64,000 bases of DNA from Rotaria socialis (GCA_905331475.1 CAJNYU010002461.1:21636-85635); one strand, 5' to 3'. Positions 39,391 through 53,114 are shown, counted from the first letter of the stretch. A program made the numbers and translations. The notes: generated from the sequence alone by a model not told the origin.

Positions 39391-41289
39391 TTAGCCGACT
39401 GGAAAATAAACTGTATATGTCTGATTGACAATCTCGTAGAGAGGTAACAATCGGAAAGTAGAGTTATCGAGGGCTGTTGCTTCGAATTGAATGGGTTCTT
39501 GGATTGTAGTATATATTTTTCGAATAAGGTTCATATCACGCGGCAATGACTTTGCGTTTGCAGTCAAACCGCCAAGAACAATGGGTCCAAATAGAATGGA
39601 TACCAAATTTGGATTATCATTGATCGGCTCAGCATGCAGTCGCATAGCCATATTGTATACAATACGATCGTTCGTCTTCCATTGAGTAATAGGAAGTAAC
39701 ACATACGTCGAAGGTATCAGTTCGATATGTTGTCGTATATCATTGATCTCAATCCAGGACTCATCAGATACAATCCAAGATGGTACACGAAGATATATAT
39801 TCAATGCAACGGCATCGATTGATGTAGTTAATGTAAAAATTGTTGTTGTTTCTCGAGGAAAAGCGGTCATCTGACGAATCAATACATGTTCTTGTGCATA
39901 CCAATTGAGATCTGAGGCAACAAACATATTAACATAGACCGACGCTACTCCGCTCTGATTATCGAAGAAATAGATTGAATCACTCATTTTCGTCCATTGA
40001 TCAATGGCTGTAGTGTAACAACACCAGAAACTATCGAACTGAGAACCGAAACCTATCCCTCCGCCCACAGAAGTCGGTTTACTAACATTTGCTCCCAATG
40101 GATAACTGTACAGCATATGACCGGGTTCACTTGGATCTTGTGTACCCCAAATACTGTTGACAAATACTCGTTCGTAAGCATTCGCATATTCTACATCACC
40201 AGTCCATTCGATCAGTACTCGAATTACCTTTAACATATTGTACTGAACACAAAACTCTTGATTATTATTCCAAAGAGTTTGTGATAAAAGATTTGCATCG
40301 CTATAATGTTCTTGCTGATAGAATCCAACCGAACCATTACCACCATTCGAGCCGCCGGTCGAATAGGTATGATTTTTCCACACAATCGAATAGAAATTTT
40401 CAAGAATCGCTCGATATTCTGGCTCGCCAGTAACTGCATAGCGCCGACCACCGCCTAATACCGGTGGTACATGCGAGTTAGCATGTAAACCAGTGAGAAA
40501 GTCAGCATTGAGCGAGAGTGCTCCAAGAAACTGTCCATCTTCAAATTGTTGACCCATCCAAAAAAAGCGTCTATCACCGGTAAGACCATATTGTTCATAA
40601 AGAAAATCACTAATACCACCATATTCATAGTCTGTTGTACTAAATATCATCGCCTGCCAATGAGAGATGGAGTATGTTTTAATGCAATGATCTACCCATG
40701 CGTATAAATATTCGAGCATGTCATGCATCATAGTACCGGCTAAAGTTAGACCCGTAAGAGTGCTCATGTCAGAGAGACCACGCAAGAGCTTTTCATAGCA
40801 ATAGATTGGGGCCCATACTTTTTCTAAGCGCTCTAATTTTCTCAAATGTTCCGATGGCCATGCAGCAAGAAAACCCGATTCATTTAGAATCTGCTGTACA
40901 CGATACAATTGTTCGACTAGGTAATAAGCTTTTGCCAACTGGTGTGTATCATTGTAAGCGAGATATGCTTTTGCTGATGCTTGAAGATAAAATGCCAAGA
41001 AAACACCGCGTATATCACTGTAGGGTGATTCCCATCCACCCAATGGCTCAATACCTTCCACACTTATATTTGCATTTTGATAATAAGTATAAAGTAAACG
41101 ATCGACCGGTAACAGGTCCAAATATGCTTGATTTAATAGTTGTCCGTCGAGACTAGGCGAATGGGGCGATTCGATGAGATTTACTTGTTGAAGAAAGAAC
41201 GGCGTGAGTTTGTTGTTGATAGGTGAAATCGGAAGAGCATTAGTCAAAGACACACTCAGAATAACAAGAAGAGCCTTTATGTCACACAT
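39391..41289 (-). CDS. GH127-type glycoside hydrolase (DUF1680, beta-L-arabinofuranosidase-like), secreted, intronless
   Basis: This 632-residue single-exon protein starts with a signal peptide (MCDIKALLVILSVSLTNA). It shows the GH127 pattern: LLYTYYQNANISVEGIEPLG, WESPYSDIRGVFLAFYLQA, GLHANSHVPPVLGGGRRY, QEFCVQYNMLK and FWCCYTTAIDQWTKMSDSIY. In GH127 enzymes two adjacent Cys (the first being the nucleophile) and an upstream Glu-x-Cys bind zinc. Here these are C423-C424 and E345-x-C347. The enzyme should release arabinofuranose or a related sugar from plant or microbial glycans outside the cell. Animals generally lack this family, while bacteria, fungi and plants have it. With the lack of introns, that suggests horizontal acquisition (inference). 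The usual CCHGT/CCYGT is CCYTT here. The TIR-SAM pseudogene converges on it. Confidence 0.88.
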   Translation of the reverse strand: MCDIKALLVILSVSLTNALPISPINNKLTPFFLQQVNLIESPHSPSLDGQLLNQAYLDLLPVDRLLYTYYQNANISVEGIEPLGGWESPYSDIRGVFLAFYLQASAKAYLAYNDTHQLAKAYYLVEQLYRVQQILNESGFLAAWPSEHLRKLERLEKVWAPIYCYEKLLRGLSDMSTLTGLTLAGTMMHDMLEYLYAWVDHCIKTYSISHWQAMIFSTTDYEYGGISDFLYEQYGLTGDRRFFWMGQQFEDGQFLGALSLNADFLTGLHANSHVPPVLGGGRRYAVTGEPEYRAILENFYSIVWKNHTYSTGGSNGGNGSVGFYQQEHYSDANLLSQTLWNNNQEFCVQYNMLKVIRVLIEWTGDVEYANAYERVFVNSIWGTQDPSEPGHMLYSYPLGANVSKPTSVGGGIGFGSQFDSFWCCYTTAIDQWTKMSDSIYFFDNQSGVASVYVNMFVASDLNWYAQEHVLIRQMTAFPRETTTIFTLTTSIDAVALNIYLRVPSWIVSDESWIEINDIRQHIELIPSTYVLLPITQWKTNDRIVYNMAMRLHAEPINDNPNLVSILFGPIVLGGLTANAKSLPRDMNLIRKIYTTIQEPIQFEATALDNSTFRLLPLYEIVNQTYTVYFPVG

Positions 41290-42151
41290 GGTATAGGTGA
41301 AAAAAGAAAATGAATGCCTTTGCGTTATTTGTTTTTGTACTCTTGACTGATACTGTTGATATCTTAGATGCGAGTATGCTCAGGTTGAAGTCGAGCAGAA
41401 TACGAGAACATGCTTTATTATTAGTATATTTTTTTTGCATCCTACTAAAAAAAGTAGTTGATGTGATCATCAACGGCGATTGCATGAAACACCAATTATC
41501 AATTGTCGACGAGGCTGATACTGATTTAGACAGAGTCCATACTATTACTTATCATTTTATCTCGTGTAACATGGATATGCATCGGCAATTGAAGGTTTGA
41601 TTCTTTTCACTTCACTTTTCCTTGCCGCAGAAAAACTCTGTTCTTCTTTAACACGTGCGATTATTGAATCGATTCTCTACAGAGATTCGCATCTTTAAAC
41701 GAATATTTCTTGAGGGCTCGAGTGTGTTAAATACTCGAATTTAGATAGATTCGAAGCAGAACACGAGGCATTTCGATCAGGGCTTAATTCGATCATCGGT
41801 TCCACGACATTTCCACGCGCGACACTACGGCGCAATACAGATTCATGCATAATATTTGCTCGCAAAGTCCTCATTCTAACTCTCACCTTCACCCTCACTC
41901 GTCCCCTCACTTTTGTTTTCGTTTTCACCCTTATTTTCGAGCTCACCCTCAACTTTTGCTCCCACGATCACTGTTGCGCGGAAGTGTCGCGCGCGGTCAT
42001 GTCGTGTCACGTCGATCATCATCAGATATCTTTAGAATTTAATACTACATATAAAAAACGTTCGAGGCATATTATAAAGAACGCCAAAGTTATCAAAATT
42101 AGGTGTTCTTTTAATAGGGAGGACGTGACCAGAAGATTGAGTAAAGCCTAG
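41290..42151. other. Intergenic with degenerate G/T-rich (CACCCTCA) tract
   Basis: No gene recognised. Between about 41878 and 41960 lies a degenerate repeat of CTCACCCTCA-type units, in the reverse orientation of the dispersed TTGAGGGTGTG motif, flanked by palindromic CGCGCGACAC words. Confidence 0.45.
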
Positions 42152-42310
42152 GGGAATACATCCCATTCCACGATCTTGAACATTGGGGAACTAGTTCCGT
42201 CTAATTCCTGCAATTCCATTTATCACCTCGAATACAATTCCGGAATACCGGGAACTACTACTGGCCGATACCTAGGAGCTCCGTTCGATTCCGCTATTGA
42301 GTTACCATCC
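42152..42310. repeat. Partial copy of the TTCCGGAA MITE family
   Basis: GGAATACATCCCATTCCACG followed by TGAACATTGGGGAACTAGTTCC closely matches the reverse-complemented right end of the element at 12285-12643. Internal AATTCCGGAAT words are also shared. The other end is not clear. Confidence 0.5.
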
Positions 42311-43612
42311 TTTTTTAGTCATTCGTTACATGTGGATGAAGAATAAGTGAGAAAAGGCCGAGCCATGGTCACATCGACACTCACACCCTTCTTTAATTAA
42401 TAACGAAAATTGTTAATTCTGTTGTGTAGATAACATTCTTCAAGAATTGTAAATCCATTTATATTGTTGAAATATTTGCTCTTTCATTCATTAATTGAAA
42501 TAATTACTGGTGAACATGTGAAGATAGATTTCAAATGAATCAATAATTCATTCATTGCTGAGAAAGAAAGAAAGAAGGAAGTTCTTTGACATTTTAAATA
42601 TATTCTATGATCGAATAAATCTCCTTTGCCTTGTTGGAGAGTCAAAATAAAATCGTTTTCTAATTCGAAAAGTTTAACATTGAGAAATAATAACATTATA
42701 GAATTTCATAATCATTGAATATCAATTGATATTGTATCAAGTGAAAATAAAAGTATGAAAGCTATGACATTGCGATGATTATATGAATAAGAATGTTTTT
42801 GACATTTTTTAAAGAAAAAAAATTTTAAATGAGAAATTTCTTCAATAGAAATTGTTTATTTTCATCAAATAATCATATCTCAGATAAATTTATGAAAATG
42901 AGTTTTCTTTTGTTTGCCAATCAATATTGTCGAGTTTTTATCTGAAATTGTTCATATGTTGTATATTTCTCTCTATTTCACATTTATTCTTCTTACAAGT
43001 TGACATTCAATATTTCTTTCCACATTCAATTTATACAATAAGTTTAAATTTTGCTTTCAGTTATATTAGATTAGAAATTATTCTCCTCGATAGAATTGAT
43101 TGATTTGCAAACGACATATAAAAAGCTCCTGTTTAACTCGGCAAATACATTCTTCGAATGTATTAGAGTATTCGAAATACGTTAGCAATAAGCTTTTCCC
43201 TTATGTTCCTCCACTAAATGATCCCTATATGATGTGGCGAACATCAGGAGGCAAGTGAAATAAACACTTCATGAAGAGTAGAATTGAAGAAAAAAAAAGT
43301 AATCATAGTGATTCATTCCCTGTGATTCAACATTTTTTCATCTAAGAAATAAACACTATTTGCCTGGCCATAAAATCTGGTAGGAAGAGAAAAAAAGAAT
43401 TTTTTTGTTCGCATGACGACTTTCCTTTCTCTCTTTTCAAAAAATTTCATCATACTTGCACAATATAAGCTTGTAAATGGCAAATTGCTTCTTATACTTA
43501 CGAATTCGAACTTACACAGAGCGAACGATAAAAAATACTCAATATAGACGGATTAGTCTAACGAATCACAAATTTGATAACTACGCTAGAAAAGAATTTG
43601 ACAAATTGAAAG
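42311..43612. other. Intergenic, upstream of BiP-like gene
   Basis: AT-rich with no exon recognised. Two TTCGAA palindromes near 43155 and 43173 are present, but I do not see a convincing heat-shock or ER-stress element. Confidence 0.4.
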
Positions 43613-45922
<2,310 letters not shown>

Positions 45923-46283
45923 ATAGAAATTTATTTATTATCACACATATTTCAACATTTTTATTTTCAATTCATTTTCATCTTTGAACTTTTTTTAATG
46001 CGATGCGAAGCAGAAGCATTTCTGTAGTCCGTCGCGAGTTTTTTTTTTTTTTTACTCGAGATCGTACGCATCTTTTCTGTCGTTTTGTGACTCTATGATC
46101 TCGAGAACCAAAAATCGTAGAAAACTCGTTGAAACGCAAGATAGCAGTATCGAGATCGAACTGCTTACAGCTTTTTTCGAATCTAAAATCCGATGTTTCA
46201 TTCGGTCACAAATATCATTCCAAAATGACGAAAATGAAAGAAATTTGTCAAGAGATAATTAAAGTGACGTCATCAACATATGT
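45923..46283. other. Intergenic before assembly gap
   Basis: Contains a T-run near 46040-46054 next to palindromic CTCGAGATC words (near 46058 and 46101). No gene recognised. Confidence 0.4.
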
Positions 46284-46346
46284 NNNNNNNNNNNNNNNNN
46301 NNNNNNNNNNNNNNNNNNNNNNNNNNNNNNNNNNNNNNNNNNNNNN
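46284..46346. other. Assembly gap (run of N)
   Basis: 63 undetermined bases. A frame that appears to cross them is not evidence of a gene. Confidence 0.99.
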
Positions 46347-47338
46347 AGAACAATTTAGTTCAATTAAAAGAACAATTTGAAAAAGCTTTTTGATACTTCT
46401 TTGATGATACTGATCACTATCAATGAGCCCAATAATACTTGACTGGTGGTTTTCACCCGTTCTATAGTTTATACCATACTTTCTTACATAAAGAAGTGCT
46501 ATTAAACAGCGTATTTTCTTTTAGGTAATATTTGAGTTCCACATTTCAGCTACAAAGTAGCTGCGCTAACAAGCTTTTATTAATCTGATTTATTTTCTAA
46601 ATATGAATGAAAACCAGATAAATAAAAGAATCATAGTTAGTCATATATAGACAACTATCTCAATAGATTCGCATGTTGAAGTTAGATAAACACGTTTTTT
46701 TTTGTCTTTTCTTTGTATAATCTTGAACAAGATCAACAATCCTCCTTCGTTTTAAAAGATATTATCCATAGAGATAACGACACGCCCTTCAGAAGAAAAA
46801 TACTCTTATTCATTTTTTGGTAGAAAATAACTCTTTAACAAGAAAATCTCATCAGTTTTATCATTATATAGCACAGATTTTTTTTTATTAGTCATCGAAA
46901 TGTTATGTATTCCACTATACATCGAACCTGTTTGAATCTGAATATTTCATGTATTCTTATCAATTGATGTTTGATACAAGAAGCTCTAAGATTGATATTA
47001 TCTAAAGAGTGGAAAGGTAGAAGGAAGATTATATTTACTTATGTACTCTCTAATTGTGTCTTCATATCGAAAATATGAGAAACTTTTTCTGTACTGTAAG
47101 GAACTTTTACAGTATCCACACATTTTACTAAGTATTATTTTGCATCTTCTATAAAATATTTATCCAGTAAACGTGGTATGTAATGAACACCATGACGTAC
47201 ATCTTTCTAGCAAAGGCTTATATGCTCCACATACCGTTTCGATCTGAAAATTCCTTGTATCCTGTTTTCTTTCAGCAGCGAAGCTTCTGTAAAAAAGAAA
47301 ACATTGAAATTTGTCTCCTCAAATATTAACTCTCTTGG
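46347..47338. other. Intergenic, nothing recognised
   Basis: AT-rich and stop-rich, no repeat pattern seen. Confidence 0.4.
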
Positions 47339-47545
47339 ATGTGGGTGTGTGCGTGTTAGTGTGGGTGCGGGTATAGTTGTTGATATGGACATGGTTGGAC
47401 TCGTTGTTCACTATTCTACATCTGCCCATGACAAGTGATAAATCGAGGATGAGAACTCAATTCCGGAATCACACGGGACATGTGGGAGCTCATGGGTAGT
47501 GATTCCGAGAATTTTGGAATCGGATGCATTCTCGTCGCTTGGCAT
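47339..47545. repeat. G/T-rich tract plus TTCCGGAA-family fragment
   Basis: A tract GTGTGTGCGTGTTAGTGTGG (about 47346) is followed at 47458 by CAATTCCGGAATCACACGGG and at 47518 by GAATCGGATGCATTCTCGT. These resemble interior and end words of the element at 12285-12643, which also has a GTTAGTGT tract inside. Confidence 0.5.
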
Positions 47546-48530
47546 CCACATATGCACGAACCATTGAAATATGCATCGAACTGTGTTCACATTTTCGGTT
47601 ATATTATTGATCATGGAGTATGGTCATCGACGGATGAAAATAAAATGCATAAATCTTGTAATGATAGAATAGATGCGGGTAAAAAAGAATTTGAAAATAA
47701 CGTGTCAACCGATCATTTGTTTAATATATACTGGTAACAGTGTTTATGATGATTGAAGTGATTAGATCATCTTAGACGATTTTAGACATTACCTTTCTTC
47801 TCAATTAACTCATTAACTGAAAATTTATTTTATGATGCAATAAATACGATACACGACATTATGAATGATTGAAGTCCATTAATAAAGAACACTAGAGATA
47901 TCTATATCGGTAGTTTCAGGTTCAGCGAGATTGTAAAATTCAATGAATTTTTGCCCAATACAAGTGTCTACAAGCTTCCAAACAAAAGATTGGACCGAAG
48001 AAGAGAGCTAAAAGGATAGACGTAGGATTATAGACCTCATATTTCGTGTTATTTATGAATCAAAATTAGGACTCTTTTCCTAGGCTCATGGTCTTGAAAA
48101 TAAAATTTTTATGGGAATCATTTTCCAAACTGACTCAGCCATGCAGATTATGATCGTACTGCACTCAAAATTGATCGTATATGATTTGTCAATTATTATG
48201 TTCGTAATTTACACATATGTGCCGAATAGATGTCCAAATTGCACAATCGTACCGCGTGCTAGTTGATTACAGCACCTTTCGAAAGTTTTCTATGTTGAAT
48301 ATGCTTCATTTGCGATTTTGTGCACAGTATGAGTTGCACTAAAACCCTCATTGTTAATATCAGCCATACAGATAACGAATTATCAGGATTAACTATGTAA
48401 CAACTGCATCTCGACTCATTGTGCTGGGTGAAATTTCTCTGCTCGTTTGAGATGGGCTGGAACTGAGGACCAGCTCTGTCGAGATGAGCTGAAGCAAATG
48501 CCCAGTTTCAGAGACAGAATTGTTTCTTGT
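47546..48530. other. Intergenic, nothing recognised
   Basis: No convincing coding region or RNA gene. Confidence 0.4.
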
Positions 48531-48668
48531 CAGGGTGTAGACATGGGCGTTAGTGTGAGTGCCGATGACTCACTGTGGATGTGTGGATGCGTTTGAATAA
48601 AAAGAGAATCAGCAACCACATCCAAATACAAACCGACATTCAATCCCAACGACAACCATACCCTCAAG
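48531..48668. repeat. Short foldback element, TTGAGGGTGTG family
   Basis: It begins CAGGGTGTAGACATGGGCGT and ends ACCATACCCTCAAG, complementary ends with a G/T-rich left half and an A/C-rich right half. The interior has GTTAGTGTGAGTGCC, shared with other copies. Confidence 0.55.
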
Positions 48669-49110
48669 TATTTTATGACTAAATTTGTGAAGCCAACGTC
48701 AATTTTTATGAAGCAATATTAGTTGAAGTTAGCATTAATATTCTAGCAGTCTAATGCAATATTGTATGGATTCCTGCAATTCTACTGCTGATTGTTGTAA
48801 CGATAATATGGGGTGAGCTATCGTTAGACAAACTGGACGAGCAGCGAGCCGCTGCTCGACAGTGATGTTTATTCACATATCCCGAGTGTAACAACTTCAT
48901 ACATAGCACACGTATATATAGGAGAGAGATATAGATTAGAACAATGGAGAAAGAACAGAAAGTGAAGGAAGGAGAATCATTGGAGCGCGCCATCAATATC
49001 GACACAATTGTGTAAGGTCGATTTCTACAGAAAAGATATTGGCGAAAAAAGGTTAGCTAAATAATGAATTTACTGAAGGAGCTATGTTCTTTCAGTAATG
49101 AAGAGTTTAG
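48669..49110. other. Intergenic downstream of the intact TIR-SAM gene
   Basis: Nothing recognised apart from a short palindromic GAGCAGCGAGCCGCTGCTC near 48838. Confidence 0.4.
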
Positions 49111-51807
49111 TCAAATATTGCAGGATTCTGTCGCTTGGCACGGTTCGAGTGGCACTTCTAATTGCTCGACAATACTTCTTAGAGCACGTACGAATCGAGC
49201 GTATTCGTCTAATTGAAGAAGATCTTGCCCATTATAGCGTGCTCGAATTCTAAATCGAAGTCGATCGTATTCCACGTTGATGCGTTCTGATGAGTCAGTC
49301 ATCATCTTAGCGTAAACGACAAGTTCCACTCCGTCGACAAAGGCAAGCGTATCTAGTAGATAATTCGGTAGGTTGTTTTTTTCGAACCAATATTTAACTT
49401 CGCAGCTTAACCACTGTTCAGGCGAAGTTTTTGGTGATGCTTGTATCGTATGCAGAGTACGAAGAGTCGAAAAGGAAGAGAGTAGATTCGCCCATTGCTC
49501 ACGAGTTAGGCCACGATCTCGGAGAATTCGTTCATATTCATCTCGCTGAGTGCCCTCGTCTGATATCAGTCGTGCATAGCTTAACAAAGCACGACCACAC
49601 GACAGCTGTAGGACAGATATAGGTAAACGAAGCCATTGCTGAACTTCTGCGCCAGTCCACTGTTCGATTGGTTTTCTAGGAGTTGATAGTGCCGGTGAAA
49701 CTATGATGAGTGATTCGGAAACAGTGGGTTGTGAAACAGCAACTAGTAACGGTGTTGGCAGAACTTCCGAACTCTTCGGTGGAACAGTATTGTTACTCGG
49801 AAAATATAACTTTTGAGATACCGTCTCTGTATTTGAAGTTTTTTTAATTTTTTCTTGAGAATTAATCATTTTCACAAGCATTGCCATTACTTCTTCATCG
49901 GTTCTCGTATCATTGAAGCGAACCCACGTTGCTGAACCAGCCCGAATTTCAAACCAATCAGGCGGTTCATACTCCAAACCCTGATAAACAGGTATCATTC
50001 GCTTCTTACGTTTATCAGCATGGACCACTTCTCGACGGCAACTTTTCGAGTCGCAATAATTTGCTGTTACAATCATTACTACTACATCACAGTGTGTAAT
50101 TGCTTCGGCTATTTCTTCCCAATCGTCCTCGTATGGTGGTTCCAATTTGATATAATCCACCCATACGTCTCCTTGAACTTGACCTTGCAGATTGCTTACG
50201 AGTTTCCGACAAAACGAACTATCTCTATGCGCATAGGAAACCATGACCCTGATGCCATCGGCCTGATCCTTTCGCTCTGATTGAGTATTGACGATTAATG
50301 ATTGATCTAAGTCAAGATTAAACCGAATCCCTTTGGCTGATCTCTTTATTATCGCGATTTCTTCACTACTTGAATCGATCTCAGCAATTTGTTCTATAAA
50401 TCGAACGAATTCCGTATTGTTTTTCATCGTAGGATGATAATCTAGTTGAAAACTAATCGACCAGAAAATCGTATAGAACTGTGAGCAAATGAGAGTATTC
50501 AAATCGGATGATTCGGAATCGGCACTGCTTAGTAATAGTCGATTGAATTCGAGAAATTTCTCCATAAAAAATTCAAACATATTTTCACGTGCCAGCATGT
50601 GCAATAGACACTTGTCATTGACGGAAAATTTTGCCAGTGGGGCCAAAAATTCGGACACATTGTAGTAAGAAAACTGGAGAGACACTGATTGAAATGCTTG
50701 AATAGCTCGATCGAGAAGTTGACCGAGAGCGATTTGAATATCTATGGTATCTTCTCGTTTGAGTAGTGCTGGCTCAATTAACAAAGCATAAGTCATGTAA
50801 TAGAGTACGAGAAGATCTTCATAACTTTCATCGTTCTGGGATATAAATTTGTCAAAGTAACGTTCTTTCCACTTTTTGATAATCGGAATCGCTTCCAGTT
50901 TATTTAATGCTTCTATGCCAGATTCTTGACGAGCAATATTGTGAACTAGATCAAGACATTCGCGCCATGATTGTATGCTGATCATCGGCTGATTCGGCTC
51001 GATGGATAACCATTGTATCGCCATTTCTGGATAGCCCGTACTGACAAAAAATGGCACGAATACAATAAAATCGATGAGTTGTTGCACCCAATGGAAGATC
51101 ACCAATTGTTGATGACTCATTGGGTTATCTCGAAAATGGCGATCAAAATAGGTAAGAAACACGCGTAGAAGATGATCCGTTTCTGAATTCAATTGGAAAA
51201 AAGTCGGCGTCTTCTTGCGTGTGACAGTGATTGCAGAGGATTTCCTTTTTTTGTTTAACATCGCCTGATAACTGATACCGATTAATAACTGAAGAAAACG
51301 CTCATCGACAGGATTACTCGGTCGAACTTCAAGAAGATAATCGATGACCGAGTTGGTCGTTAAACAACTGAGTGATAACTCGAAGTAGCTGTCACTAGCT
51401 CTTTCATCGATATCCATTTCGATCTGAATTTGACAAAGAATGGCATCGAAAAGACTGTTCATGGCGGATGTTGGGATCGCTGGTAAGAATCGCACCAGTA
51501 ACTGATGGAATAGATTGATTTGAAGCGGTTTCAGTTGTATCACCAGCTTTTGTTTCTCTTCCGTGGAGTAGGAATCAGGCTTGCCGCTGATCTCTCGCAA
51601 GCAATGGCAGAGACTCTCGAGTGCGTGACCAACACTTTTATCTTGAAAATATCCAGCGTCCTGAACGAAAGAAGCTTCTAACGTTTGAATGGCGACTTTT
51701 ACTAAATCGTCGGCCATGTGGTTATCAGCAGCAATAGCGGCTAAGAGAGAAAGACAGATCAAAGACGTATTTATCAAATAAGAAGCCCCCTCCGTGCAAT
51801 TGATCAA
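49111..51807 (-). CDS. Helical (ARM/HEAT-like) TIR-SAM protein, SARM1-like architecture
   Basis: One long frame encodes up to 898 residues. Residues 1-500 are helical and Leu-rich, like the ARM/HEAT region of the TIR-SAM family. A TIR domain spans about 518-640 (GIRVMVSYAHRDSSFCRKLV, DVWVDYIKLEPPYEDDWEEI, CDVVVMIVTANYC). CDSKSCRREVV places Glu593 where the catalytic Glu of SARM1 and other NADase TIRs lies. Two SAM-like regions follow (PIEQWTGAEVQQWLRL at 713; SPEQWLSCEVKYWFEKNNLP at 795). By family knowledge this may self-associate through SAM and cleave NAD+ through TIR, or act as a scaffold. SARM1 has the order ARM-SAM-SAM-TIR; here TIR precedes SAM. The frame upstream of residue 31 has no ATG (first in-frame ATG at 51717), and CAG just before 51807 may be an acceptor, so a further 5' exon is likely. 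Confidence 0.85.
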   Translation of the reverse strand: MINCTEGASYLINTSLICLSLLAAIAADNHMADDLVKVAIQTLEASFVQDAGYFQDKSVGHALESLCHCLREISGKPDSYSTEEKQKLVIQLKPLQINLFHQLLVRFLPAIPTSAMNSLFDAILCQIQIEMDIDERASDSYFELSLSCLTTNSVIDYLLEVRPSNPVDERFLQLLIGISYQAMLNKKRKSSAITVTRKKTPTFFQLNSETDHLLRVFLTYFDRHFRDNPMSHQQLVIFHWVQQLIDFIVFVPFFVSTGYPEMAIQWLSIEPNQPMISIQSWRECLDLVHNIARQESGIEALNKLEAIPIIKKWKERYFDKFISQNDESYEDLLVLYYMTYALLIEPALLKREDTIDIQIALGQLLDRAIQAFQSVSLQFSYYNVSEFLAPLAKFSVNDKCLLHMLARENMFEFFMEKFLEFNRLLLSSADSESSDLNTLICSQFYTIFWSISFQLDYHPTMKNNTEFVRFIEQIAEIDSSSEEIAIIKRSAKGIRFNLDLDQSLIVNTQSERKDQADGIRVMVSYAHRDSSFCRKLVSNLQGQVQGDVWVDYIKLEPPYEDDWEEIAEAITHCDVVVMIVTANYCDSKSCRREVVHADKRKKRMIPVYQGLEYEPPDWFEIRAGSATWVRFNDTRTDEEVMAMLVKMINSQEKIKKTSNTETVSQKLYFPSNNTVPPKSSEVLPTPLLVAVSQPTVSESLIIVSPALSTPRKPIEQWTGAEVQQWLRLPISVLQLSCGRALLSYARLISDEGTQRDEYERILRDRGLTREQWANLLSSFSTLRTLHTIQASPKTSPEQWLSCEVKYWFEKNNLPNYLLDTLAFVDGVELVVYAKMMTDSSERINVEYDRLRFRIRARYNGQDLLQLDEYARFVRALRSIVEQLEVPLEPCQATESCNI

Positions 51808-52131
51808 CTGTTACGAAAGACTGCAATTCAGCAAATGGATGAGAACAAGGGAAAACAATGTGCTTGTGTACTTTAAAATATTTTAATGTACATGAGACTA
51901 CTTATAGAATTACTGGTATCAGTCGTACAGAGATGTCATTGTATTTCGAACACTTCTTTTTTCGTTGCAACTATCACGTAACATGTTATCAGCGTGTCGT
52001 CGCTGTGCACTACGCCAACGTGTATTATATTGTATTTGATCAACGCTTGTGTTAGCTACATATGTAAATCATAGGGAATTAAATGGAAAGGAAAGAAGAT
52101 ATATATATGTAGAATAGAACGGAGAAAAACC
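51808..52131. other. Upstream of TIR-SAM gene
   Basis: May hold the first exon and promoter of the TIR-SAM gene; no exon could be fixed. Confidence 0.4.
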
Positions 52132-52205
52132 GACCCTCGTAGGACTCAAATCCATACCTTCTGCTATCCGGGCAGATGTCTTAATCCAGTTAGACTAGAA
52201 GGATC
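52132..52205 (-). tRNA. Degenerate tRNA, probably tRNA-Arg (CCG)-like pseudogene
   Basis: The minus strand has a pairing acceptor stem (GATCCTT with GAGGGTC, two wobbles). It has a D-arm-like TCTAACTGGATTAAGAC and a perfect anticodon stem TCTGC/GCAGA. The loop is CCGGATA: position 33 is C instead of the nearly invariant T. The T-arm reads ATGGATTTGAGTCCTAC, with a weak stem and TTT instead of TTC. The sequence looks like a mutated tRNA-Arg. It is probably not functional. Confidence 0.5.
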
Positions 52206-52970
52206 AACTTAATCTCAGTTTAGCGTCAGCATGTATCATCACTGACGCTAACAGATTGAATCAAAAATAAGCATAGCAGGCGCTACCTTCAAAACAATAC
52301 ATTGGAACTATGTGAGTGCAGAATGCTTTTTTCATTCCGCATGTGTATTCAAAGGAAAGATACTTGATCTGAAAAGATTGATTAAATCAAACCAGATCCT
52401 TTGGCTCTAAGAAAAAATGGATAAAGGTGATCCAAGACATACCCAAATATTTAAGAAATTGTTTCTTAGTAAACAGCAATACCAGAGCCGTGCTCATATG
52501 TCAACTTTTGACTTGTGCTAACCAAACCATACTAGTGTAGAACAAGGAAAAACTCTCTTCATCAGCAAAGCTATCGAAAGTATCTGTTCTCGAGAGTCAT
52601 CAAAGAAACATTTTTGTTTGAAAATTTTTGAAGCAGTCTCAGTATCTTCTATTTTCATAAGGGCACAGTAGAAATCTATTCGTTAGAAGCAAATTAACTC
52701 TTTAGGAAGAAATTTAGTATGAAAGACAGATATTTTTGTTTTGTTTTCTTTTATCAATTGCCTTCGTACACATTCATATTCTGAAAAAATAAGGATCATA
52801 ATCGATTAAGATATACTCCACATTCTCATCTACAAAAATCCTGGTTATTCTGAAGGTATCTTCGATTCCCTCAACTTGTAAAATGGCATTATCAGCTGTT
52901 TCCTCGTTAAAACTATTGATGTAATCAGCAGCCAAATTATGAATACTATTGAGATGAAAATTAGTACTCG
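52206..52970. other. Intergenic, nothing recognised
   Basis: No gene or clear repeat seen. Confidence 0.4.
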
Positions 52971-53114
52971 TTGGAGGGTGTGAGTGGATGGATGAGTGCG
53001 TGTTCGTCTCAGAAAGAGGCTATCAGCACCCACCCCCACATATTCAGACTCACATTCACCCTCACTTCCACAATCTAGTAGTCGCGTCGACATCCAACAC
53101 CCACACACTCAAGG
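52971..53114. repeat. Foldback element, TTGAGGGTGTG family
   Basis: The left side GGAGGGTGTGAGTGGATGG and the right side CCAACACCCACACACTCAAG are imperfect inverted copies. Between them is CACCCACCCCCACATATTC and CACATTCACCCTCACTTCC. The internal ORFs predicted here are products of the repeat. Confidence 0.55.

Noticed and set aside
41845-42042. His/Ser/Pro-rich ORF over the CACCCTCA tract
   Set aside because: Translation of a simple repeat, not a gene.
46129-46380. ORF crossing the N gap
   Set aside because: Continuity through unknown bases is meaningless.
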